Source of the DNA: Volvox africanus | Lineage: Eukaryota; Chlorophyta; Chlorophyceae; Chlamydomonadales; Volvocaceae | Direction of reading: 5' to 3' | Assembly: GCA_030268105.1 (NCBI GenBank) | Contig: BSDZ01000023.1 | Span: 2,108,001 to 2,172,000 of the forward strand | Length of the DNA: 64,000 nt | Shown here: one piece after another, positions 20,984 through 32,690 of the stretch | How positions within the stretch are numbered: the stretch's first letter is position 1 | How the letters are laid out: every line of letters starts with the position of its first letter | Made by a program: the position numbers and the translations under genes | The notes under the pieces: model-generated | The model's database searches: none | What the model saw: only the letters and a program-made list of their open reading frames with translations | Told to the model about the DNA's origin: nothing

Positions 20984-23900
20984 GAACTTGCCCAGGCTGG
21001 TATAGAGGGATCACCACCTGGGGTCTTTGTTGTGGGCCAGATGGTAGCAAAGTGCCGTTCAGTACGGGCTCTTTTGCCCTCTGTTTTAAACCAAGTGGAG
21101 CAGGTGATAGGGAGACGTTTTTCTTTTGATGCACGAACTATCCGTGCCGGCTTTGATGGCTTTTGTAATCTGTTTGAGCCTCAAGGTCGCCCCCTATCCT
21201 CCGCTAACTTGGGTGGGCATACTATCTTGTTCACTCCCTCTTCACTCTGCGAGCTACAGAAGCAATTAGCTCACTTTAGGGCATGCAAACGTCAACACCC
21301 TGATACCTCAGCATGCATCTTGCTGCCTGAGTATGTGTCCCGACGCAACCCTTCTTTTCTGTCGAGAATGCAACGGGTCTTAAGGTTTAATCCAGGGACG
21401 GCTCTTTTCCATAGCCTTGATATGGCAGGTGAGGTCGTTCAGCTCCCTGGAAGCCCATACTCTGTTGACGTCTGGTTTGCTGCTCCTAAACCGGTTCAGG
21501 AGGGCTTGCCTGAGACTGAACCCTGTATTTCAGTTCTCTGCTTGCCTAAAGCTGCTGCCCTGATAGGTGCTGGCGTACCTCTGATCACCATAAGTACGGC
21601 AGGTCGTACGTTCACCGCCCTAGCCGACTCTGGAGCCAGTGATGATTTCATTTCGGCATCAGTGGTTACGCAGCTTGGCCTGAAACCTAGCCCATGCTCC
21701 TGGTCAGAAGTTACCCTTGCTGATGGGGGTAAGCAGGCTATCTTGGGGCAGGTTAATCTTCGTCTATCTGCAGGTCCTTTAAGGTTAAATGTCCGCCCAT
21801 ACGTGTTGCCTGAGCTAACTGACGCTGCCACGTATATCTTGGGTTCTTCCACGCTAGCACAGTATGGGGCTGTCCTTGACTATGAGTCTAAATCTTTGCG
21901 CCTGCGCAAGGGGAATCTAGTCTGCAAGGTACCCTTTACTACTGCTGGACAGCCACCAGATCAGATGACACCTGCGCCTTGCTTTAATTATGCAACCACT
22001 GCTATCTGTCAGCACACTGAACCTGAAGTTGTTGGCAGAAAAGCAGCAGTTCGCATGATTCGCAAGGGGGCCCATGCTTTACTAGTACGGCCCAAGTTGT
22101 ACCTGAATGCAACTTCTATCCCAGCTGATGCCACTGACCCTGAGCTTGAGGCCCTGTTACAGGAATATGCAGATATATTCCAGGAGGTCCCTGGTAAGCC
22201 TCCAATGCGGCCTGTGGATCACACCATACCTTTGGTGCCTGGTGCAGTACCCGTTTCCCGCCCCATGTATCGGCTAAGCCCCTTGGAGCTGGACGAGGTC
22301 AAACGACAGGTTACTGAGCTGCTGAAAAAAGGTATGACACGGCCAAGCACATCCCCATACTCCGCCCCTATTCTGTTTGTGGGAAAGAAGGATGGGACTC
22401 TGAGAATGTGCATTGACTATAGGGGGTTAAATGCCGCAACAGTTAAGAACCGTTACCCCCTCCCACGTGTCGATGATCTGCTGGATAAGCTAAAAGATTC
22501 TGCATTCTTTAGCTCTATTGACCTCCAGCAGGGGTATAATCAGATTCGTATAGCAGAATCTGACATCCCTAAAACGGCTTTCCGTACGCCGTTTGGCCAT
22601 TTTGAATATACCGTCCTTAGTTTCGGACTGACGAACGCCCCTGCAACGTTCCAAGCCGTCATGGACCGCATCTTCAGGCCATACATCGACAAATTCGTCA
22701 TCTGTTATCTGGACGATATCCTGGTGTTTTCAAAGACCCGTGAGGAGCACATACAACACCTCCGCCTGGTCTTTGAGGTTCTGCGGCGTGAGCAGCTGTA
22801 TGCTAAGCGTTCTAAGTGCCACTGGGCACAACCACAGGTGGAGTATCTGGGGCATATAGTGTCTCAGGGTGGCATACGGATGGACCCCCGGAAAACTGCT
22901 GTTGTTCGGGATTGGTCAGTGCCCTCCAACCTTCAGGAACTGCGTAAGTTTTTGGGCCTGACCAACTACTTTCGTAAGTTCATAGAGCGCTACTCAGTCA
23001 TTGCTGCACCGCTAACAAACCTCACACGTAAGGGAGCCTTCTCTTCACCTGAGGCCTGGACCCCTGCATGCCAAGAAGCTTTTGATGCTTTGAAGCGTGC
23101 TATCTCTGATGATATTATCCTGCACTTCCCTGACTACTCATTGCCGTTCCGTGTAGAGGTCATAACTGATGCATCTATACATGGGACGGGGGCAGTTCTG
23201 TTGCAGCAGGGACGCCCCATTGCATACACGAGTAAGAAGTTTTCGGGGGCTGAAACCCGTTATACCACTGGGGAACAGGAATTTCTGGCGGTCCTACATG
23301 CCTTGAAGGAATGGCGATGTTACCTTGAGGGCCGGCCTTTTGCCCTCAAGACTGATCACAAACCCCTTACGTTTCTGCAAGGTGTGCCCTCCCTTAACCG
23401 ACGCCAGGCCCGCTGGATGGAATACCTGGCACGGTTTAACTTTGATTGGGAGTACCTGAGTGGCTCACTTAACATAGCTGATGCTCTCAGTAGGCACCCC
23501 TCACTGCATGCAGCCATTCTGGCGGTAAGCACACGGAGTAGGTCTCAGGCAAAACCTAACTTCGTGCCCTCCGATTTTACCAAGCGCTTGAAACAGGCTT
23601 ATGCAGCTGACCCGTGGTTCACAATTCACAACAACACGGGGCACTTGGTACAGGAGCATGGCTTATGGATCCGATCGGAAGGATCCCACCGTCAGATTGT
23701 CGTACCTAACGACGATTCATTACGTCGTGAACTTCTCTCACGTTTTCATGACGGCCCTCTTGCTGGGCATCCTGGCTGCACGCGGTTACTAGGGCTTTTG
23801 CGGCGTCAATTCTGGTGGCCCCGCATGGCTAAGGACACCGAAAATTATGTCCTCTGTTGCGACCTGTGCCAGTGCAATAAGGCCCAGTCTGGTAAAGCAC

Positions 23901-24042
23901 ATGGGCATCTCCAACCTCTTCCTATTCCTGACGCTCCGTGGGAAAGCGTCTCTATGGACTTTATTGTTGCGCTGCCCAAAACTGAGGAAGGATACGATGC
24001 CGTGCTGGTCCTGGTCGACCGTTTCACCAAGATGGTCCACCT
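20984..24042 (+). CDS. B2 Pol, 5' part (PR, RT, RH, integrase start)
   Basis: The frame is open directly from the gag UAG (20981-20983) to 24042, where A2 inserted. It contains the extra N-terminal domain, protease ADSGASDDF, reverse transcriptase with YLDD, RNase H and the integrase HHCC finger, in which one Arg is Cys relative to B1 (CDLCQCNKAQ). It stops after TKMVHL in the integrase core. The rest (HLAPTTSSCTAEQT onward) is at 34186-35202 in the same orientation. The two parts are not joined by any recognisable splicing, so the copy is dead since A2 inserted. No other frameshift or stop is visible in this part. Confidence 0.92.
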
Positions 24043-24866
24043 TGTTGTACCTCTCGTTCGCGTTTGCTCATAAGTATCTGCACGTCTGGAGACTTTCGAC
24101 ACCGATGCGCAAGCACTTGCAAGTACAGCAAGGCAAGCAAGAGCAAACAGAGACAGCGGAAGACTTCAAGACGAAGAGAGATATAACTTACAGTTTTACA
24201 GATTGGAACGATGGATTGGACGAAATCGCCGTCAGCGCCGGAAGCAAGCAATCATCACGCGGCGGTGATTAGCGAAGTTCAGGCTTAGCTCGGGCTAAGT
24301 AGAATAGCGTATGGCAATAGTAATGTAGAACACACATGTGTTCTCCGGTATCGAATGTCTTATTTTGCTTAGCCGTCCTCGCATCTGTTATACTCGCAGC
24401 ATCGCAATGCCGTATGATTCACATCAGGAGGCCGATCCTAGATGTGACAACACTACTGCGTCTAGGCGATGTCTACGCATAACAACGTATAAGCCTTTCC
24501 GGCATTCGCATGATGCAAGGGTCCGGATAACGATATCCGGTTGCAGGGCATGTATCACGACGAGTGCGGCGCTCTCAACGTGTGCTTTAATGAAGTAATA
24601 TTATATCAGATAACATTACTTATCGTTTTGTAGCACGAGCATAATGCGCACTTCAATGCTTCGGGCTTTCATGCATGCTAGGCGGATTTGCCATGATGCG
24701 ATGTCGCGATGGATAATGACAACATGCCAAATGCATATATAAATGTACACGAATACATTTATAACATGCAGATTCATTCATATGCAATGTGTTCATCACA
24801 ATAGCACTTCGCCTTGTAGGATCACATCGACCTACGCATCGGCGGGAAACTAACCGTAGCACAACA
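24043..24866 (-). repeat. 3' LTR of A2
   Basis: The 824-bp LTR begins TGTTGTACC on the plus strand (the LTR 3' end in element orientation) and ends GCACAACA. It is next to the polypurine tract. Confidence 0.95.
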
Positions 24867-24881
24867 ATTATCCCCCCTCCC
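24867..24881 (-). promoter_or_regulatory. Polypurine tract of A2
   Basis: GGGAGGGGGGATAAT on the minus strand directly abuts the 3' LTR. Confidence 0.85.
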
Positions 24882-24925
24882 GTATGCAGCGTCCTCGCTG
24901 CATCATACAGCATCGACTGCAGGGG

Positions 24926-27900
24926 TCATTGGGCTTGCGTGGCATGTTTGCGGGCTTCTTCGAGCAGGGGCTTCATGTCCTGTGAGAAGTTGCATGCCGG
25001 TTCCCATGAGATGTGCTCGTCGGTATACCCTGTCCACTTAACCAAGTACTCGTGTACTGTCCGCTTACGTCGGTGTCGGCCCACACGACGCGCGTGATAA
25101 TCTAACACCCGCTCCACATCGTAAAACTTCTGTTTACCAGCGATCCAGGTCTCGGGAACTGGTTCGATCGCTGCGGGGGTGTTAGCAGGCTCAGGGACGG
25201 GTTCCGTACCACGATACGGACGAACAAGCGATACGTGAAACATGGGGTGAATGGTCATATCAGCGGGCAATGCAAGCTCCACAGCCACATGCCCAACCAT
25301 GCGCACGACAGGATACGGACCAATCCAGCGGGGTAAAAGTTTTCGGGATCCGTCGGCCAAGGAACGCAAGTTCTTGGTGCTTAGCAACACGAGTTGCCCT
25401 TCCGAAAACGTCACATCCTGCTTATATTTGTTATAGTATTCCGTCGTTTGTTGCTGCGCCGCGTCCAAACACGACTTCGCGTCTGTGATTCGGGACATAA
25501 AAGACTTGGCAAAAAGTTTAGCAGCAGGCACGTTCACTTCCAACTCACGCCACACGGGTAGTGCGGGATGAAATCCGTAGTTGAGAAAGAATGGACTTTT
25601 GCCTGTAGAGCGGTTAACAGCATTGTTAAGCGCAAATTCTGCCGCAGTCAAATACGTATCCCAAACGAGTGATGTGCGACCAGCATAATTGCGCAACATA
25701 TCACCCAACGTGCGGTTTGTGCGTTCGGTTTGACCATCAGTCTGCGGGTGATATGCCGTGCTCAGGTTGACGCGCATGCCAACTAGTTTGCAGAGCGCTT
25801 CCCAAAACTTAGACGTGAACTGCCCACCGCGGTCCGAAATCACATTCTTGGGAACCCCGTGTAACCGAACCACATTATCGAAAAACAAACGTGCGGTTTG
25901 CTCAGCCGTGCAGGATGATGTGCATGGTGCTAGGTGAACCATCTTAGTGAGACGATCGACCATTACGAACACCGCATCGTATCCCCCCTCAGCTTTGGGC
26001 AGCGCGACTACGAAGTCCATGGAAACACTTTCCCAAGGCGCATCCGGGACAGGCAACGGTTGCAACAACCCCTGGCCCTTACCGGACAAAGCCTTATTGC
26101 GCTGGCACAGACTGCATGTCTGGACGAAGTTCGCCGCATCCTTAGCCAAACGAGGCCACCAAAAGGAACGTTGCACCAAATCGATCAATCACTTGCTACC
26201 AGGGTGTCCTGCTAACGGGTCCTCGTGGAACCGCGCAAGGATGTCGTAGCGTAGCGCGTCGTCGTTCGGAACGACGATTTGCGTAGCTGCACCCTCCGTC
26301 CGTAGCCAAAGGCCATTCTGCTTGCGAAGGTTTTCTACATTAGCCGGGTCCGTGAACCAGGCGTCTGCGTTGTAGGCAACCTTCAACCGCTCCGCGAGGT
26401 CCGTCGCGATCGGTACCTCCTCGCTACGCGGCCGCACGACGGGCGCTGCCAAAATTGCAGTGTGTAGCGACGGATGTCGACTGAGAGCATCGGCAATATT
26501 CAATTTACCAGAAATATACTCCCAGGTGCAGTCGAACCTAGCTAGGTATTCCATCCACCTAGCCTGACGGCGGTTCAACGTCGGAACGCTTTGCAAAAAC
26601 GTTAGGGGCTTATGGTCAGTCTTTAAAGTAAACGGGCGTCCCTCAAGGTAACAGCGCCATTCCTTTAAAGCATGCAGCACGGCCAGAAGCTCCTGTTCCC
26701 CGGTGGTGTAGCGAATCTCCGCACCAGAAAACTTCTTACTCGTGAAGGCGATCGGTCGCCCTTCCTGTAACAATACAGCGCCGCTTCCAAATATTGAGGC
26801 ATCAGACACTACCTCAACACGAAATGGCAACGAGTAATCAGGGAATGCAAGGGTGACATCTTCGGCAACGATTCATTTGAGCTCTTTGAATGCCTGCTGG
26901 CATTGCGACGTCCACGACTCGAGCAAACGAAAATGCCTTTGCGAGTTAAGTTAGTAAGCGGGGCCGCAATGATGGAATATTTTTCAATGAACTTTCGGAA
27001 ATAATTGGTCAAGCCAAGGAACTTACGCAGCTCCGTGAGGTTCCGAGGCGCGGGCCAATCGCGAACCACGGCGACCTTCCGCGGGTCCATCTTCACACCG
27101 GTGGCCGACACAATGTGGCCCAAATATTCCACCTGAGGCTGCGCCCAAAAGCATTTGGCGCGTTTAGCAAACAATTGCTCCCGCCTCATAACGTCGAGCA
27201 CGAGCCGAAGATGCTCCAAGTGCTCCTCGCGCGTCTTAGAATATACCAAGATGTCATCCAGGTAGCAAACAACGAACCTGTCGATAAACGGCCTAAACAT
27301 TCGGTCCATAACCGCCTGAAACGTCGCAGGGGCATTAGTCAAACCAAACGATAGGACCGTATACTCAAAGTGACCGAAGGGCGTCCGAAAAGCGGTTTTC
27401 AGGATATCAGAGGCAGCGATGCGAATCTGATTGTAGCCCTGTTGTAAGTCAATTGAGGAAAAATAAGCCGAGCCCTTCAGCTTATCCAACAGGTCGTCGA
27501 CGCGTGGCAAAGGGTAGCGATTTTTCACCGTATTCGCATTTAACCCCCGGTAATCAATGCACATGCGCAAGGTCCCATCCTTCTTACCGACAAACAAAAT
27601 CGGTGCAGAATACGGGGATGTGCTGGGGCGTATCATACCCTTCACGAGCAAATCCGTCACCTGGCGCTTCACCTCGTCGAGCTCCAATGGACTCAACCTG
27701 TACATTGGCCGGGCCGTAGGCTGCGCTCCAGGCACGAGAGGGATTGTGTGATCAACAGGACGCATAGGTGGTAGGCCAGGGATATCTTTAAAGACGTCCT
27801 CATACTGCGACATTAGGGCCTCAACCTCAGGATCTGCAGAAATCTGCGTGGTGGTGACACAACAGCTCACCCGCGGCCTTAAAAGCAGTCCGTGGGCACC

Positions 27901-28986
27901 CTTCCGTAACAAACGGACGGCCTCCTTACGCCCGACTAGCTCTGGTTCGATTCGCGCGGCCATTGCGGTCACAGCGAAATTAACCATAGGCACCGCCTCA
28001 GTTTCGCCCTCCTTTGGTGTGACATGTTTGAACGACAGGAAAGGTACCTTAATCGACAGAGCACCCTTGCACATATGCAGGGTTGCGGTCTCCATGTCGA
28101 TGCGCGCGCGGTACTGCCGTAATGTCGACGACCCCATTATGTACGGTGCAGTCTCTGCTAAGCCCTGCAGCACGTACGGCCAGGTCACAACACGCAAAGG
28201 GCCTATCGATAGGCTAAGGGTAATCCTGCCCACGATGGGATGCTTACCCCCGTCAGCAAGGGTAACCTGTGGACAATCAGACGACTCTGGGGACAACCCC
28301 AGCGCATTCACCTCTGCGACAGAGATGAAGTCGTCGCTGGCACCGGTGTCAACAAGTGCCTTCAGAGTACGGCCATTCAAACCGATCTGAACCACAGGGA
28401 CACGGTTATCTATGAGCGACTGCCCAGCAGACAACGTCAGTGCACTTAGGGCGGGTCCGTAACCTACGGCACCCCCGTCAGGAGCTTCGTACCAAACGTC
28501 AACCGAGTAGGATGTGCTTGGCCACGGAGCCAGCGTACCCTCCCGATCCACACCATTAAACAAAACGGTGCCCGGCTCGAACCGGTGGACATGCCGCATA
28601 CCCCTTAACGATGCCTCTGCCTTGCGCCGACAGAAAGCGGGGAGTAAAACACATGCGGCGGTGCCTGGATATTGACGCCTACACCTCCTGTATATGGCCA
28701 ACTGTTCCGACATCTCACGCAGAGATGAGGGGATGAACAAAACCACGTGGTTAGACAGATCGATAGACGACAGGGGACGGCGAGGTGTAAACAAATTACA
28801 CAACGGGTCGAAGCAGAGAAGTCCCGTGCGTCCGTCAAGCGTGATGCGTCGCGCAATGACTCGCTCGATGTGTCCAAGTACACAAGGCAACAATGCCTTA
28901 ACGGCTGGCCGTAAGGATGACCACCGACCACGCGTTAGTTCAGAAATCCCAGGTGGTGCCCCCTCCGCAGGAACCCGGGCAAGCCC
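24926..28986 (-). pseudogene. A2 Pol (PR-RT-RH-IN-chromodomain), two lesions
   Basis: The frame opens directly after the gag UAG (28987-28989). It has the extra N-terminal domain ([22 protein letters not shown]), protease [12 protein letters not shown], reverse transcriptase with [10 protein letters not shown], RNase H, integrase (SMDFVVALPK, VISDRGGQFTS, GQTERTNR) and a chromodomain (YLVKWTGYTDEHISWEP), ending at 24926. Lesion one is a frameshift near 26935, after NLTRKGIFV, shared with A1. Lesion two is an in-frame TGA near 26189, between GHPGSK and LIDLVQRSFWWP, consistent with CGA to TGA. It shares domain order with B1 but differs clearly in sequence, so A and B are separate families. It would be active only if both lesions were absent. 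Confidence 0.92.
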
Positions 28987-30222
28987 CTATTTCGGCTGAG
29001 GTACAAACGGCGGCATTAGAGGGCAATCCTTCGTAGAATGACTCTCCGCACACCGTAGACAAACGTTGGCCAATTTCCGACGCTCGAATTCGGAACGATT
29101 GCAATTCCATTTTGGCATATACGTGTTGTCCGTGCGAGTCCGCTTCGCATTGGGGTCGGAACGCTGTGGGGCTGCCGTCGACGGCGCACCACCACGCTTC
29201 CTGTTTTTAGCCGGGTCCGCGCTCGGACCTGCTCCTCCTGACCCACGGACACCCGAGCTAGCGCCCCCGCGCGCCTGGCGTTGCCGGTTGCTGCGTCGCG
29301 TCGCGGCAGTAGGCGTGGGGCGGGTCGCTCCAAAGTCCTGGTCAAGAGCTACGGCTTCCCCAAGCGGATCCTGCACTTGCACGGCATTTGCATGAGGGGC
29401 AGACTTGACTTCTTCCTCACCGGCAAGGAGTCGTATCTCCGTGCCCTTAGCAAAAGCGACCAAAGCATCATACGACTTGATCTGCGCTCCAACCAAGTCA
29501 GTAGCGCACCATTTAGCCAAAAGTTTCGTCAGGCCTCGCCTAAACCAAAAGACACGCTCGGATTCAGTGAGGTCAGCAATGGGAGTCACAAGTGCTTCGA
29601 AGCGTGACTGGTACGCAGGTACATTCTCATCCCGACGCATGTGGTAGCTACCGGCTGCCAAATCCTTACGAGCTTCCACATCGCGTGCTTGAACCTCAGT
29701 AGCGAATCGTGCGAGCAAAGCGGCGACCAACTCGTCAAAAGTATAGTTGTCCCGGGCGTTGGTCCAATTGCGATACCAGTCCTTCGCTGAGCCCTCGAGG
29801 GTGTTACCAACGAAGAGACACCTGATACCGTCATTATCGCCACCATGAACAGCCTGGAGATACTTTTTAGCGTCACGCATGTACGCACGAGTTGCATCGG
29901 CTATGCTATGCCCTGGTGTCTTGTCGGTCAGCGAAATATTGAGCCTAGGAACGGGAATCGACAATCTCATCACCTCAGGGATGTCATCATGCCCTCGAGC
30001 TTGAGGTAATGGCAGAACCCTTGTTCCAGCAGTGTTGTCCATATTCGTGTTCACTGCTGAATGTGGCACAATTAAGTGAGCAGGGGTCTGAAGGAAAAGG
30101 GGCTCTTGAGTGGCTCGCGCGCCAACAGCCTCAAGACCTCTATCCGGTGCTCTAGCAGCCACAACAAAATCGGGTTGGCTAGCTAGGCTAGTGTGCGGCG
30201 TATCGTCGTGTTCCGCGGACAT
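28987..30222 (-). CDS. A2 Gag, main exon
   Basis: The frame is open from ATG at 30222 (MSAEHDDTPHTSL) for 411 codons to a UAG in frame with pol. The central part (YQSRFEALVTPIADLTESERVF is the recognisable stretch, split here: YQSRFEALVT and PIADLTESERVF) matches family B Gag. The C-terminal part is Arg/Gly/Ala-rich with a zinc knuckle C-x2-C-x3-H-x4-C (CLRCAESHSTKDC), which binds element RNA. Upstream exons probably exist: exon 1 at 33294-33207 and exon 2 ending at 30310. The splice acceptor for this exon could not be fixed, so the ATG at 30222 is a minimum start. Confidence 0.85.
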   Translation of the reverse strand: MSAEHDDTPHTSLASQPDFVVAARAPDRGLEAVGARATQEPLFLQTPAHLIVPHSAVNTNMDNTAGTRVLPLPQARGHDDIPEVMRLSIPVPRLNISLTDKTPGHSIADATRAYMRDAKKYLQAVHGGDNDGIRCLFVGNTLEGSAKDWYRNWTNARDNYTFDELVAALLARFATEVQARDVEARKDLAAGSYHMRRDENVPAYQSRFEALVTPIADLTESERVFWFRRGLTKLLAKWCATDLVGAQIKSYDALVAFAKGTEIRLLAGEEEVKSAPHANAVQVQDPLGEAVALDQDFGATRPTPTAATRRSNRQRQARGGASSGVRGSGGAGPSADPAKNRKRGGAPSTAAPQRSDPNAKRTRTDNTYMPKWNCNRSEFERRKLANVCLRCAESHSTKDCPLMPPFVPQPK

Positions 30223-30309
30223 GGAGCACGAAATGATACCCTAGGTTTGCGTAATAGAAGCCGACTTCTATCGCAAAGGCAAGAGTACAAAGCGATTCGG
30301 TGAGCCTAC

Positions 30310-30439
30310 CGACAGTACTCTTGAGAAGATTCAGTAAACTCAGCAAGTACTTGCCCAGCTGAGTCCTGATCTCTGTAGTTTGGGAAATGAGAGTCGCCAA
30401 CTGGTCCGGACGAAAGCCGGTCTCAGTCGCCGCAGCAAG
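30310..30439 (-). CDS. A2 gag exon 2, 3' part
   Basis: The frame LAAATETGFRPDQLATLI, QLGKYLLSLLNLLKSTVG ends at a donor GTAGGC (30309), the same hexamer and phase as in family B. Its 5' part lies beyond the chimeric insertion (33119-33136) and joins exon 1 in phase through a 70-bp intron. The helical, Leu-rich character matches the corresponding B exon (LHARTSKFLKFIEGIQALG). Confidence 0.6.
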
Positions 30440-30444
30440 CAATG

Positions 30445-30548
30445 TGTTGTATCTCTGTTGTGTCGGCCAACAAAGGCCCGATCGGAAGGATGACCATCTA
30501 AGGTCCAGGATCCTTTGACACTGCCCGTAGATACCCCAGGATACTACA
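30445..30548 (-). repeat. Complete LTR of short element C
   Basis: The 104-bp repeat has TG...CA ends (TGTTGTATCTC...GGATACTACA on the plus strand). Its last 48 bp in element orientation recur at 30740-30787. It resembles about 100 bp of every satellite unit (for example 809-909), sharing CTGTTGTGTC, AAGGCC, CACTGCCCGTA and ATACCCCAGGA. Confidence 0.8.
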
Positions 30549-30739
30549 AGTATTCCCCCTCAGATAGGGTGCGTCCTCGCATCCTACAGTCTAAGGGCCA
30601 GCCCTCACCCTAGTCTGTAGTCAGACGATTCGATCCCTCACGGCCTGGTGACGGTTTCCCAAGCCATCTACCAGTCAGAACCGCCCTCACCATCCCGTAG
30701 GTGGGGGGATTCGAACCCGGACAACCTGCTCGATACCAA
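30549..30739 (-). mobile_element. Non-coding interior of element C
   Basis: The interior is 191 bp. At the left end a CTGAGGGGGAATACT polypurine tract (minus strand) abuts LTR-C. At the right end TGGTATCGAG (30729-30738, minus strand) is the shortened primer site. There is no open frame of note. GGGTTCGAATCCCC at about 30710-30723 (minus strand) matches an RNA polymerase III B box. The size fits a TRIM (terminal-repeat retrotransposon in miniature). Confidence 0.7.
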
Positions 30740-30787
30740 TGTTGTATCTCTGTTGTGTCGGCCAACAAAGGCCCGATCGGAAGGATG
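30740..30787 (-). repeat. Partial LTR-C at the chimera junction
   Basis: This repeats the last 48 bp (element orientation) of LTR-C next to the primer site, ending at GATG, where sequence becomes family B gag. The truncation point may mark the 5' end of the C transcript. Confidence 0.75.
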
Positions 30788-32543
30788 CCTGGACGAACGG
30801 ATGCAGCCCGCGGTTTTTTGGTCGGGGGCGCCGGGGTCTCCTCGTCAGGGTCGTCGCAGGCCATGTCCTGTACCGACAGCATGTTCATTTTGGGACGGGC
30901 CAGTTTGTCAGATTCCCGTCGGGCCAGTAACCTAAGTTCAGCTCCCAGGGAGAACTGAACCAAGTCTGTATATGACTTAAAGGTTTTACCCGACAGGTCA
31001 GTTGCACAGTCCCCACTAAGGTCGGATGAGAGGCCCTGCTGAAACCAAAACACACGCTCACTATCAGACAGGTCCGCAATGGGCGTGACAAGAGCCTCAA
31101 AGCGGCTCTGATAGGCAGAGACAGTTTCTCCAGGGCGCATGCGATATTTGCCAGCATTTAATTTCAGGCGTGCCTCAGTGTCACGTGACTGGACCTGGGG
31201 TGCAAAACGGACAAGCAGTGCTTCTAGCAGTTCCTCAGATGTATAAGAATCCCTTGCGTTAGTCCATTGATCGTGCCATAATCTTGCCGCGCCTTCAAAG
31301 GCAGTGGCCAAGAAAAGACGGCGCGTAGAGTCCTGTTGACCCCCACGGGCTGTGGCAAAGTAGTTCCTAACATTACGGACAAAGGCCCGTGTTAGAGGCG
31401 CAGCAACTCGTCCTAAATCAGAAAGCTTAACATCCATAGGGATATTCAGCTTAGGCACTGCGATCGCTATTTTTATCACCTCGTCCTCATGTCCAGTATG
31501 AGGAGGCCCAGGTGGCCTGGAAGAGGTGCCCGCAACAGCAGCACAAGTTGTTGCGGCAGCAGCGGGAGCCATCCCAGGAATATCCACGGGACCAGGTGTC
31601 AAATGGTTTGACACTACAGCAGGGCCATGAACATAAAAAGGGGATGGGGCATAAATAGGTGATGTAGGTGCCTCAGGGGATGCTGTGCCGCCTTGCCTGG
31701 GAATAGGTGAAGGCTGGTTCGGAAGGTCGATACCACCTGCCACAGCAGCATTTGGTGGCTGTGTCAACCTAGAGAGCCATTCCCACCTATTCACTTGGCT
31801 AGCATTAGCAGCAATCCGGCCAACAAACTGAAAGGTGTTGGCAGCAAGAGCCGAGACAGCATTCGCTAAGTTCGAGGCTTGCATATTGTATGCCTGAAAG
31901 CCTAACAGGTCGAACTGCGAGTGACTGTTCTGGCGAAAGGCAAAGCAAAGGCAAGGACCAGGGCCTACCCAACGCTTGGATGCCTTCGATGAACTTCAAA
32001 AATTTTGAAGTCCGCGCGTGAAGTTGATTTGCGATGGATCGGAGTGACTGGGCAGAGGTGCCGCTCCGAAGGGTCTGAGGTGTTGACACTGCAGAAGCAC
32101 TCACGACGGTTGGAACAAACACATATACCTTTCAAGTAATAGAGATATATATGTATTAGTGAAAGCCGAAGTGAATTCACGAAGTCGACTCCTCGTTGGA
32201 TTCGATGCAAAGGTACTATCGAACCCGCAACTACAGGGATTCCTCAGCAAAACTGCAATACAAGTTCTAGATAGAAAGCAGTGTTGCAGGAAGATATTAC
32301 CTAACAGAGAAGGCAGAATTGTCTAGGTCGCGAGCCACGTTGACCGCGACTAACTTAGAGATTGACTTTAACAGAAAGCACAGCCAAACTCACAGAGAGC
32401 AGGTTCTAAGTGTCACTAGACTAATTTCGTGAATATTACAGACCGGTGGTAGCCGCAGCGAAAATGGCGGCGCTCAGCTCCTCAGGCAATGTCTCCATGT
32501 CCAGAGGGATGTCGGCAGGAGGAAGATCGTGGTCGATGTCCAT
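30785..32543 (-). pseudogene. B3 gag, unspliced and 3'-truncated
   Basis: The ATG at 32543 opens exon 1 (to 32444). Intron 1 (32443-32089), segment 2 (31968-31614) and segment 3 (31479-30868) are all present, so this copy is the unspliced reference for family B gag. The main frame includes MQASNLANAVSALAANTFQF, VIKIAIAVPKLNIPMDV, RAFVRNVRNYFATARGG and YQSRFEALVTPIADLSD, without the 2-nt insertion of B2. It ends in the basic region (KKPRAASVRPG) at the switch into element C. The zinc knuckle and all of pol are absent, so it could move only with proteins supplied in trans. Confidence 0.85.
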
Positions 32544-32690
32544 TTATAAAAGGGCAGCTTGAGTGGCTTGAGCGCGTTGCGCGGTTAGAGTGGCTTGAGC
32601 AGTTACCACAGAAAGACTTGAGAAGGCTTGAACGATTTCAGCGGAAGACTTGACGAGACGTCCCAGGGAGGAACGGTCTCGATACCAGCT

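Noticed and set aside
30700..30740. A complete tRNA gene in element C
   Set aside because: Only a T-arm-like GGTTCGAATCC is visible. I could not build an acceptor stem, anticodon arm or CCA-adjacent end around it.
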